This document shows positions 41,581 through 51,276 of a DNA stretch of 64,000 nt, one piece after another. The stretch covers positions 56,432 to 120,431 of the forward strand of contig JBEIGE010000008.1 of NCBI GenBank assembly GCA_040382055.1, in the 5' to 3' direction. The translations under genes were made by a program, and so were the position numbers. Position 1 is the stretch's first letter. The number at the start of each line of letters is the position of its first letter. Origin of the DNA: JBEIGE01 sp040382055. GTDB taxonomy: Bacteria > Pseudomonadota > Gammaproteobacteria > Burkholderiales > Burkholderiaceae_C. The notes under the pieces were generated by a model that had not been told where the DNA came from, did no database searches, and saw nothing but the letters and a program-made list of their open reading frames with translations.

Positions 41581-44388
41581 GTGCCCGCGCCCACCTCCCT
41601 GATCATCAACTCGGCCTTCATTGAGCCCCGGCAGCATTGGGCCGAGAACACCGATCGCACCCTGCGCGTGGAGCCGAAGCGCCGCGCAGCGGGCTACGAG
41701 ATCATCGATACCCGAGAGAACACGCGCCGCCAGGTATCTATTCCCCTTGTGGACGACATTCGCCAGCGCGTGGGCCAGTGGCGCGAGGCCGGTTGGCCGG
41801 GCGTAACTGCGGTAACGCTGGAACTGCTGACCCACTGGTGGGATCTGGACAAAATCTCCCGCCGCCAGTACCCGTTTTACTTCTGCCAATTGGAAGCCAT
41901 TGAAACCCTGATCTGGATGCTGGAGGCACAGCCCGAATACCGCCAAGGCATTCATGTGCAAGGTGACGGCGGTGCGTTTGAGCGTCTGTGCAACAAGATG
42001 GCCACGGGCAGCGGCAAGACCACGGTGATGGCAATGATCATCACCTGGCAGGTGCTCAATGCGCTGACCTACCCCAAGTCGCCGCGCAAGTATTCGAGCG
42101 CCATCTTTCTGGTGGCACCGGGTTTGACGGTTAAATCGCGATTGCAGGTACTGATGCCTGGCAGTACAGACAACTACTACGACAGTTTTGAGCTTTGCCC
42201 CTCAGAAGCCATGCGCCAGAAGTTGAACCGCGCTGAGGTGCTGATCGAGAACTGGCATGCGTTGATGCCGTTGAAGCAGCAAGAACGTTCGGTCGTGAAG
42301 AAGGGCAAAGAAAGCGACGAAGCTTTTACCAAGCGCGTGCTGGGCAAGCTGGCCACCTATAAAGACCTGGTGGTAATCAACGATGAAGCGCACCACGCTT
42401 ACCGTACGCCTGCCGATGTGAAGATCAGCAAGGCCGAGGCTGAGGCCCTGGGCATTGACCTGGACGAAGCCACTCGCTGGGTAGAGGGGCTGGACCGTCT
42501 GCACAAGACCCGGCGCATTACCCGCTGCTACGATTTGTCGGCCACACCCTTTGCTCCCACGGGGCGGACTAACACAGAAGCCGGTTTGTTCCGTTGGGTG
42601 GTGTCGGACTTTGGCTTGAACGATGCGATTGAAGCCGGATTGGTCAAAACCCCGCGTGTGGTGGTGCGCGATGACGCGATGCCCAATGCGCGAACGCTGC
42701 GCCCCAAGCTGTACCACCTGTACCGCGAGAGCGAAGTGGCCGACGACCTGAACCGCAAGGCTGAAGCCCATGAAACCCTGCCCGCACTGGTGCAGCAAGC
42801 CTACACCTTGCTGGGTGCCGACTGGCGCGCAACGGCGGCTGAATGGGCGGCGCTGGGACACCTGTCACCACCAGTGATGCTGACCGTATGCAACCGCACC
42901 GAAACCGCAGCACGGGTGGAGCATTACTTTGCCAGAGGCCACGCACAATGGCCGGAGTTGCACAATGCTGCCCGCACCTTGCGAGTCGATTCCAAGGTTC
43001 TGGAGAAGGCCGAGTTGGGCGAAACCGCCAGCTCAGACAAAGACTACGAGCTGCGTCTGAAAGAGATCATGGAGGCAGCGCGCGTTCCTGAGAGTCGCAA
43101 GGAAACCCTCCGCGTCATGAAGAAGGAAGACCTGCTGCGCGAACTTGTGGACACGGTTGGCAAAAGCGGCCAGGCCGGGCAAGACCTGCAAAACGTGGTG
43201 TCGGTGGCCATGCTTTCCGAAGGCTGGGATGCCAAAAACGTCACCCACATCATGGGGCTTCGAGCGTTCACCAGCCAACTGTTGTGTGAGCAGGTCATTG
43301 GTCGCGGCCTGCGCCGCGTAGCCTATGACAAGGACGAAAACGGTCTGTACCTGCCCGAGTTTGTCAACGTGTTTGGTGTGCCTCTGTCAATTGCCATGCA
43401 GCCAGGAGACGGGGGTACCAGCCCGCCACCACCCAAGCCCAGCACGCAGATTGAATCGCTGAACACACGTAATGTGTTTGAGATCAAATGGCCCAACATA
43501 TTGCGCGTAGACCAGGTGGTGCGTCCGCAGCTGGTTGTTGAATGGACCAAGATAGGTGTGCTCAAGATAGACCCTTCCACGGTGGCTCTGCACGCTGATA
43601 TTGCACCCGCACTGGGAGGGGCTTCCGACTGGAGCCAGGTGGTGACGATTGACCTGGAAAAATTACCCGAAGAATTCCGCCTGCAACGATTGGTATTCAA
43701 GGCGGCACAACGGGCGTTTGAGTTGCTGCAAGAGCAGTTCAAAGGGCAGCGCGAATACCTGCTGTTCCAACTGGTGCGGCTGGTGGAAGAGTTTTTGGCG
43801 TCGAACAAGATCGACATTCCGTCGTTGTTCCACCAAGACCCATTGCGAAAGCGGATTCTGTACTCGCTCCACATTGACTTGATCACCCAGCACCTGATGA
43901 AGTTCGTGATTGAGCAAAACACGCTCAAGCTGGAGCCAGTGTTTGACGGTGAGCGCCCAATTGGCAGCACCCGTGACATGCGCACTTGGTACACCACCCG
44001 CATTGCCGAGCCGACGCAGCGCTGCCAAGTCAGCCACATCGTCGTGGACAGTGGCTGGGAGAAGTACGCGACCAACGTGGTTGAGGCACACCCAAAGGTG
44101 GCTGCCTGGGTGAAAAACGACCATCTGGGATTCCACATCCTGTACCTGTGGAATGGCTCCAAGCGCAAATTCATCCCTGACTTTTTGGTGCGCTACGAAT
44201 CCGGAAAAACACTGGTGCTGGAGATCAAGGGCGTGGATTCACCGCAAGACCAAGCCAAGCGCGCCGCTTTGGCGCTGTGGGTGGATGCGGTCAACGCCCA
44301 TGGCGGGTTTGGCACTTGGGCTGCCGATGCGGTGGTGGGGGATGCGGCGGGGATGAGGGATGTGGTGGATAAGCATTGCAATAACTAA
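41581..44388 (+). CDS. DEAH-type helicase with C-terminal PD-(D/E)xK nuclease (Res-like)
   Basis: 935 residues from GTG 41581, seven bases after the previous stop. Superfamily 2 motifs: MATGSGKTTVMAM near residue 140, VVINDEAHHAYR near 266, DLSATPFAP near 318, LSEGWDAKNVTHIMGL near 545 and CEQVIGRGLRRV near 566. The C-terminus has FIPDFLVRYESGKTLVLEIKG near 865-882, a clear PD-(E)xK nuclease core. This is the translocase/nuclease subunit of a type III-like restriction system, pairing with the methyltransferase at 36567. The two are separated by the ATPase/Toprim pair, which is not the usual mod-res order. Confidence 0.88.
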   Translation: MPAPTSLIINSAFIEPRQHWAENTDRTLRVEPKRRAAGYEIIDTRENTRRQVSIPLVDDIRQRVGQWREAGWPGVTAVTLELLTHWWDLDKISRRQYPFYFCQLEAIETLIWMLEAQPEYRQGIHVQGDGGAFERLCNKMATGSGKTTVMAMIITWQVLNALTYPKSPRKYSSAIFLVAPGLTVKSRLQVLMPGSTDNYYDSFELCPSEAMRQKLNRAEVLIENWHALMPLKQQERSVVKKGKESDEAFTKRVLGKLATYKDLVVINDEAHHAYRTPADVKISKAEAEALGIDLDEATRWVEGLDRLHKTRRITRCYDLSATPFAPTGRTNTEAGLFRWVVSDFGLNDAIEAGLVKTPRVVVRDDAMPNARTLRPKLYHLYRESEVADDLNRKAEAHETLPALVQQAYTLLGADWRATAAEWAALGHLSPPVMLTVCNRTETAARVEHYFARGHAQWPELHNAARTLRVDSKVLEKAELGETASSDKDYELRLKEIMEAARVPESRKETLRVMKKEDLLRELVDTVGKSGQAGQDLQNVVSVAMLSEGWDAKNVTHIMGLRAFTSQLLCEQVIGRGLRRVAYDKDENGLYLPEFVNVFGVPLSIAMQPGDGGTSPPPPKPSTQIESLNTRNVFEIKWPNILRVDQVVRPQLVVEWTKIGVLKIDPSTVALHADIAPALGGASDWSQVVTIDLEKLPEEFRLQRLVFKAAQRAFELLQEQFKGQREYLLFQLVRLVEEFLASNKIDIPSLFHQDPLRKRILYSLHIDLITQHLMKFVIEQNTLKLEPVFDGERPIGSTRDMRTWYTTRIAEPTQRCQVSHIVVDSGWEKYATNVVEAHPKVAAWVKNDHLGFHILYLWNGSKRKFIPDFLVRYESGKTLVLEIKGVDSPQDQAKRAALALWVDAVNAHGGFGTWAADAVVGDAAGMRDVVDKHCNN

Positions 44389-44564
44389 ACCTGGCTTGGC
44401 CACCCGTGCCGACATTAATCCCGCGCCAAGCGCATGCAGTCCGCAGACGCCATTACGCAAACCCAAGCCCTCTTGGTCCAAGACCAGGTCACCATTTTTG
44501 AGGCAAGTCATCCCATGGATGGCGTTGATTTGAAAACTCGCTGGTAAATCGCACAGTTTCTATC

Positions 44565-44620
44565 GAAGTTACATAAAGTTATCATTGTTACCTTACTAAT
44601 GGGTAAACTCAAGTAACTTC
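44565..44620. promoter_or_regulatory. Inverted repeat directly before the AAA ATPase gene
   Basis: GAAGTTAC (44565-44572) and GTAACTTC (44613-44620) are perfect arms, and a second, imperfect pair GTTACC/GGGTAAAC lies inside. The outer right arm ends 8 bases before the ATG at 44628, where no ribosome site is seen. It may be an operator or an RNA hairpin that controls translation. Confidence 0.6.
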
Positions 44621-44627
44621 AATTGAT

Positions 44628-45824
44628 ATGAATCCTCTTACCAATCCGTTTTCGCCCGGTGCGGGCAACCAGCCTCCAGAGCTGGCTGGGCGCGGTGAAC
44701 TCTTGCACAAAGTTGAGGTGCTCTTGGCCCGCGTCAGGGCCGGGCGCACGGAGCAAAGCATGTTCATGGTGGGCCTGCGCGGTGTGGGTAAAACGGTATT
44801 GCTCAACCGGGTGCGCGAAATGGCTGAAGCACAAGGCTATCAGGCACTGCTGATTGAGGCGCACGAAAGCAAGCCTTTGCCCCTGCTGTTGCTGCCGCCC
44901 TTGCGGCGAACTTTGTTTGCACTGGATCGTATGCAAGACGTCAGCCAAAAAGTCAAACGTGGCTTGCGTGTACTTCGCAGCTTCATTGGCGGGGTCAAAG
45001 TCAAGGTGGGTGATGCCGAGTTTGGTTTGGACATTGACCCCGAAACCGGCTCCGCCGACAGCGGTGATCTGGAAGCTGATTTGGCCGAATTGTTTGTGGC
45101 GGTGGGAGAGGCCGCCGCCGACCGTGGCACAGCGGTGGCCATCATTGTTGACGAGTTGCAGTACATGAGCGAAGTCGAGATGAGCGCGCTCATCATGGCC
45201 ATTCACAGGGTGTCCCAACGCGGCTTGCCTTTGGTTTTGATTGGCGCAGGGCTGCCCCAGTTGGTGGGTTTGGCGGGCAAATCAAAGTCCTACGCCGAAC
45301 GCTTGTTTACCTACCCGGAGGTAGGCGCACTATCCCTGGAAGATGCCTCGCTGGCGTTACAAGGCCCGGTTGAAACACAGGGTGTGGCATTCACGCCTGA
45401 GGCATTGGCCGAAGTATTTCGTGTGACCCAAGGCTATCCCTATTTTTTACAGGAATGGGGCTACCAGTCCTGGAACATGGCGCAGCAGTCGCCGATTGAT
45501 CTGCCGCTGATCCAGCAAACCACCGTTGCTTCCACGGCCCGCTTGGACCACAGCTTCTTCCGCGTTCGATTTGATCGACTCACACCGCGCGAAAAAGATT
45601 ACCTCAGTGCCTTGGCCGAACTGGGTACGGGTAACCAGCGTTCGGGTGGGGTTGCTGAGCGTTTAGGCGTAAAAGTGCAGACTATCGCGCCACTGCGTTC
45701 GAGTTTGATTAAAAAGGGAATGATCTACAGCCCAGCTCACGGAGATACGGCATTCACCGTGCCGCTGTTTGACCAGTTCATGCTGCGCACCATGCCGGAC
45801 GGACCGCGCAAAGCAGGGCAATAG
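44628..45824 (+). CDS. Orc/AAA_16-like ATP-binding protein with C-terminal winged helix
   Basis: 398 residues. ELAGRGELLHKVEVLL precedes Walker A VGLRGVGKTVLLNRV near residue 50; Walker B is AIIVDELQYMSEVEM near 170, and IGAGLPQLVGLAGKSKSYAERL is the sensor region. The last 80 residues (LTPREKDYLSALAELG to SLIKKGMIYSP) form a winged helix. Such Orc1/Cdc6-like proteins are widespread in bacterial accessory regions and may act as STAND-type sensors. It has its own upstream inverted repeat and a 239-base gap from the helicase gene, so it may be regulated separately from the restriction operon. Confidence 0.78.
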   Translation: MNPLTNPFSPGAGNQPPELAGRGELLHKVEVLLARVRAGRTEQSMFMVGLRGVGKTVLLNRVREMAEAQGYQALLIEAHESKPLPLLLLPPLRRTLFALDRMQDVSQKVKRGLRVLRSFIGGVKVKVGDAEFGLDIDPETGSADSGDLEADLAELFVAVGEAAADRGTAVAIIVDELQYMSEVEMSALIMAIHRVSQRGLPLVLIGAGLPQLVGLAGKSKSYAERLFTYPEVGALSLEDASLALQGPVETQGVAFTPEALAEVFRVTQGYPYFLQEWGYQSWNMAQQSPIDLPLIQQTTVASTARLDHSFFRVRFDRLTPREKDYLSALAELGTGNQRSGGVAERLGVKVQTIAPLRSSLIKKGMIYSPAHGDTAFTVPLFDQFMLRTMPDGPRKAGQ

Positions 45825-45913
45825 ACCCGCAGCTCAGCTGATGAGGTATCTGGAAAGTCGAGCGGGTGTCGGGAAGATGGATCTAAAGATATAGGATGAA
45901 CCGAATCACCTCA

Positions 45914-45932
45914 CGGCTTGAAGCCGATTTTT
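45914..45932 (+). terminator. Weak terminator before uvrB
   Basis: CGGC and GCCG pair around TTGAA and are followed by ATTTTTG. It could end transcription of the ATPase gene, 90 bases downstream of its stop and 39 before the uvrB start. Confidence 0.4.
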
Positions 45933-45970
45933 GTCTCCAGAACCAATAATTTCAACTTAAGACCCCAAAC

Positions 45971-48070
<2,100 letters not shown>

Positions 48071-48140
48071 AGTCTGCGGTGCGCTCTTTCCCTGCTTGGG
48101 ATGGTTTTTGGGTTAATCCCGAGCAATTTAGTGGGCTTCT

Positions 48141-48170
48141 TGCTATACTTGACTCAAATACTCAGGTTAA
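48141..48170 (+). promoter_or_regulatory. iscR promoter with IscR-type box
   Basis: TGCTATACT gives an extended -10 (TG-N-TATACT) 31 bases before the iscR ATG. Overlapping it, ATACTTGACTCAAATACTCA and the following GGTTAA fit the type 1 IscR pattern with GACT and a mirrored AGTC-like half (ACTCAGG), so holo-IscR would repress its own operon. Confidence 0.65.
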
Positions 48171-48179
48171 GGATTCACC

Positions 48180-48716
48180 ATGCGTCTTACTACCAAAGGT
48201 CGGTTTGCGGTTACCGCGATGATTGATCTGGCTTTACGCCAGACCAGTGGCCCCGTGACGCTGGCCGGAATCAGCCAGCGCCAACAAATCTCCCTGTCTT
48301 ATCTGGAGCAGCTGTTTGGCAAGTTGCGTCGCCATCAATTGGTGGACTCCACCCGCGGCCCCGGTGGCGGCTACAGCTTGAACCGCGAAGCCGCCGCCAT
48401 CACGGTGGCCGACATCATCCGTTCTGTTGATGAGCCGCTCGACGCCACCCAGTGTGGCGGCAAAGAGAATTGCCTGGGCGAAGCCGGGCGATGTATGACC
48501 CATGAGCTGTGGTCCTCACTCAACACCCGCATGGTGGAGTTTCTGGACTCAGTCACGCTGCAAAAGCTGGTGGACGAGCAACTGGCCAAGGGCATGACAG
48601 TCGATGTCAAGCCGCTGGTCAAACGTGCCATTTTGCCCATGCCTGTCGTCAAGCCGCTGTCCAAAAATACCCCTAATTCTGTGTTTGCGCTGGGCTCGGT
48701 GCTTTCCAAAACCTGA
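48180..48716 (+). CDS. iscR: Fe-S cluster regulator of the isc operon
   Basis: 178 residues. An Rrf2-family winged helix (MRLTTKGRFAVTAMIDLAL, recognition helix ISLSYLEQLFGKLRRHQLV) is followed by the cluster ligands in QCGGKENCLGEAGRCMTHELW, three cysteines around residues 92-105 with His nearby, as in IscR. It senses Fe-S status and represses the isc genes when loaded with 2Fe-2S. The C-terminal 35 residues are variable. It heads iscS-iscU-iscA-hscB-hscA-fdx. Confidence 0.95.
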   Translation: MRLTTKGRFAVTAMIDLALRQTSGPVTLAGISQRQQISLSYLEQLFGKLRRHQLVDSTRGPGGGYSLNREAAAITVADIIRSVDEPLDATQCGGKENCLGEAGRCMTHELWSSLNTRMVEFLDSVTLQKLVDEQLAKGMTVDVKPLVKRAILPMPVVKPLSKNTPNSVFALGSVLSKT

Positions 48717-48763
48717 TCTGACCGCCTTTGCCGGATCTGCACTTTTCTTTCAGAGACTTCAAG

Positions 48764-49984
48764 ATGGACTCCACTCCCCATTTCCCCATTTATATGGACT
48801 ACAGCGCGACCAACCCCTGCGATGAGCGGGTGGTTGATGCCATGGTCCCTTGGCTGCGCCAGCACTTTGGCAACCCGGCTTCACGCAGCCACGCCTGGGG
48901 CTGGGAAGCCGAAGCCGCGGTTGAAAAGGCCCGGGGTCATGTCGCCGACCTGATTGGCGCTGACCCGCGTGAAATTGTCTGGACCTCCGGTGCCACGGAA
49001 TCCAACAACCTGGCCATCAAGGGTGCTGCGGGTTTCTACAAAACCAAGGGAAAGCACATCATTACCGTCAAAACCGAGCACAAAGCCGTGCTCGACACCT
49101 GCCGCGAACTTGAGCGTCAGGGTTTTGAAGTCACGTACCTGGACGTACAGCCCGATGGCCTCTTGGACCTTGACGTGTTCAAGGCTGCAATCCGGCCCGA
49201 CACCATTCTGGCCAGCGTGATGTTTGTGAACAATGAAATCGGTGTGATTCAGGACATTGCCGCCATTGGGGCCATCTGCCGCGAAAAGGGCGTGATTTTT
49301 CACGTCGACGCCGCCCAGGCCACCGGTCGCGTGGCCTTCGACATCAGCAAGATGCCGGTAGACCTGATGAGCCTGACAGCCCACAAAACCTATGGTCCCA
49401 AAGGTATTGGTGCCTTGTTTGTGCGCCGCAAACCACGTGTACGGATTGAGGCGCAAATGCATGGTGGCGGTCATGAGCGCGGCATGCGCTCGGGCACATT
49501 GCCCACCCATCAAATTGTCGGCATGGGCGAGGCTTACCGCATTGCCAAGGCCGAGATGGCCCAGGAAAACGTGCGCATCCGCGCCCTGCATGATCGCATG
49601 CTGGCGGGCCTCAAGGATGTCGAACAGGTTTTCATCAATGGCCACGTCAGCCAACGCGTGCCTCACAACCTGAACATGAGCTTTAACTATGTGGAAGGCG
49701 AGTCGCTGATCATGGGCATCAAGGGCTTGGCGGTTTCTAGCGGTTCGGCCTGCACATCAGCCAGCCTGGAGCCCAGCTATGTGCTGCGTGCCCTGGGTCG
49801 CAGTGACGAGCTGGCCCACAGCAGCCTGCGCATGACCATCGGGCGTTGGACCACCGAGAAAGAAATTGATTACGCCGTTGAGACCATCAAGCTCAATGTG
49901 GCCAAGCTGCGCGACCTGAGCCCCCTGTGGGAGATGTACCAGGACGGCATCGACATCAGCACCATTCAGTGGGCCGCCCACTGA
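48764..49984 (+). CDS. iscS: Cysteine desulfurase
   Basis: 406 residues from the ATG at 48764 (MDSTPHFPIYMDYSATNPCD); a longer in-frame start adds 12 residues with no support. IscS takes sulfur from cysteine for Fe-S clusters and tRNA thiolation. PLP lysine is in LTAHKTYGPKGIGAL near residue 207, and the mobile persulfide loop SSGSACTSASLEPSYVLRAL has the catalytic Cys at about 329. ATESNNLAIKG and HVDAAQATG complete the PLP pocket. Confidence 0.97.
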   Translation: MDSTPHFPIYMDYSATNPCDERVVDAMVPWLRQHFGNPASRSHAWGWEAEAAVEKARGHVADLIGADPREIVWTSGATESNNLAIKGAAGFYKTKGKHIITVKTEHKAVLDTCRELERQGFEVTYLDVQPDGLLDLDVFKAAIRPDTILASVMFVNNEIGVIQDIAAIGAICREKGVIFHVDAAQATGRVAFDISKMPVDLMSLTAHKTYGPKGIGALFVRRKPRVRIEAQMHGGGHERGMRSGTLPTHQIVGMGEAYRIAKAEMAQENVRIRALHDRMLAGLKDVEQVFINGHVSQRVPHNLNMSFNYVEGESLIMGIKGLAVSSGSACTSASLEPSYVLRALGRSDELAHSSLRMTIGRWTTEKEIDYAVETIKLNVAKLRDLSPLWEMYQDGIDISTIQWAAH

Positions 49985-50028
49985 TCGCGTCGCCACAAGA
50001 AATTATTTGAATTTAACGAGGTATCACC

Positions 50029-50415
50029 ATGGCATATTCTGAAAAAGTCGTTGAGCATTATGAAAACCCCCGCAACGTCGGCTCTTTTGACAAGGGCGAT
50101 GAGTCTGTGGGTACCGGCATGGTGGGCGCACCTGCCTGTGGCGACGTGATGAAGTTGCAAATCAAGGTCAATCCGCAAACCGGCATCATCGAGGATGCGC
50201 GCTTTAAAACATACGGCTGTGGATCGGCCATTGCGTCAAGCTCGCTGGTCACGGAATGGGTCAAGGGCAAGACCCTGGACCAGGCAGCGGCACTTAAAAA
50301 CAGCCAGATTGCTGAAGAGCTGGCTCTGCCTCCGGTAAAAATTCACTGCTCGATTCTTGCCGAAGACGCCATCAAAGCGGCTGTGGACGACTACAAGAAA
50401 AAGCATTTGAACTGA
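50029..50415 (+). CDS. iscU: Fe-S cluster scaffold protein
   Basis: 128 residues with GAGGT before the ATG. The scaffold has the three conserved cysteines, in GAPACGDVMKLQI (Cys37), TYGCGSAIASSS (about 63) and KIHCSILAED (about 106), plus the Asp39 that tunes cluster release. The LPPVKIHCS segment contains the LPPVK motif recognised by HscA, whose gene follows in the same operon. Confidence 0.97.
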   Translation: MAYSEKVVEHYENPRNVGSFDKGDESVGTGMVGAPACGDVMKLQIKVNPQTGIIEDARFKTYGCGSAIASSSLVTEWVKGKTLDQAAALKNSQIAEELALPPVKIHCSILAEDAIKAAVDDYKKKHLN

Positions 50416-50435
50416 GTTCCTCCCGAAAGATAGCA

Positions 50436-50759
50436 ATGTCAGTAACGCTTACCGAAGCCGCAGCCCGGCATGTGAACCGCTACCTCAGCAAGCGAGGCAA
50501 GGGCGTGGGCGTGCGCCTGGGCGTCAAGACCACCGGTTGTTCGGGCCTGGCTTACAAGCTGGAGTATGTGGACGACCTCGCGCCCGAAGACATCGTCTTT
50601 GAGGACCATGGGGTCAAAGTGCTGGTCGACCCCAAAAGCCTGGCCTACATTGATGGCACCGAGTTGGATTTTGTTCGCGAAGGTCTGAACGAAGGCTTCA
50701 AATTCAACAACCCGAAAGAGCGTGACCGCTGCGGCTGCGGCGAGTCGTTCCGGGTGTGA
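50436..50759 (+). CDS. iscA: A-type Fe-S carrier IscA
   Basis: 107 residues. The three A-type cysteines are visible: one in KTTGCSGLAYKLEYVD near residue 36 and two in DRCGCGESFRV at the end. IscA delivers 4Fe-4S clusters or iron. It overlaps hscB by four bases (GTGA). Confidence 0.95.
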   Translation: MSVTLTEAAARHVNRYLSKRGKGVGVRLGVKTTGCSGLAYKLEYVDDLAPEDIVFEDHGVKVLVDPKSLAYIDGTELDFVREGLNEGFKFNNPKERDRCGCGESFRV

Positions 50760-51274
50760 ATCTCCAGTCCACTGATTTCGAACTGTTTGGTCTTGACACC
50801 CGGTTTGCGCAAGACCGGCTTGCGCTGGATGCGCGGTGGAAAGATCTGCAGCGCGAAGCCCATCCCGACAAATTTACCGCCCAGGGCGCTGCCGCCCAAC
50901 GGGTTGCCATGCAGTGGTCGGTGCGCATCAACGAGGCCTACCAGCGACTCAAAGACCCGCTCAAGCGGGCCGCTTATCTGTGTGAACTCCATGCGGCCCC
51001 GGTGAACGCCGAGAACAACACCGCCATGCCGGCTGAGTTTCTGGTTCAACAAATGAGCTGGCGTGAAGACCTGGAGGAGGCAGACGGTGCTGATGACCTC
51101 CATAAAATTCATGCTGAAGTCTTGTCTATCAAGAACAGCACGCTGCAAAAATGCGAGTTGTTGCTAGATCAGGCTCATGACTATCCCGCTGCAGTGGCCC
51201 AGGTTCGGGCCCTCATGTTCATTGAACGATTCCTCAAAGACATCCAGTCCCGCTTGGACCAACTTGAAAACTAA
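50756..51274 (+). CDS. hscB: Fe-S co-chaperone HscB
   Basis: 172 residues from GTG 50756, overlapping the iscA stop. The J domain runs to about residue 75 and has EAHPDKFTAQG with the HPD motif that stimulates HscA ATPase, followed by INEAYQRLKDPLKRAAYL. The C-terminal three-helix domain (MSWREDLEEAD onward) binds IscU. Start choice rests on the coupling and family length. Confidence 0.94.
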   Translation: MNLQSTDFELFGLDTRFAQDRLALDARWKDLQREAHPDKFTAQGAAAQRVAMQWSVRINEAYQRLKDPLKRAAYLCELHAAPVNAENNTAMPAEFLVQQMSWREDLEEADGADDLHKIHAEVLSIKNSTLQKCELLLDQAHDYPAAVAQVRALMFIERFLKDIQSRLDQLEN

Positions 51275-51276
51275 AC

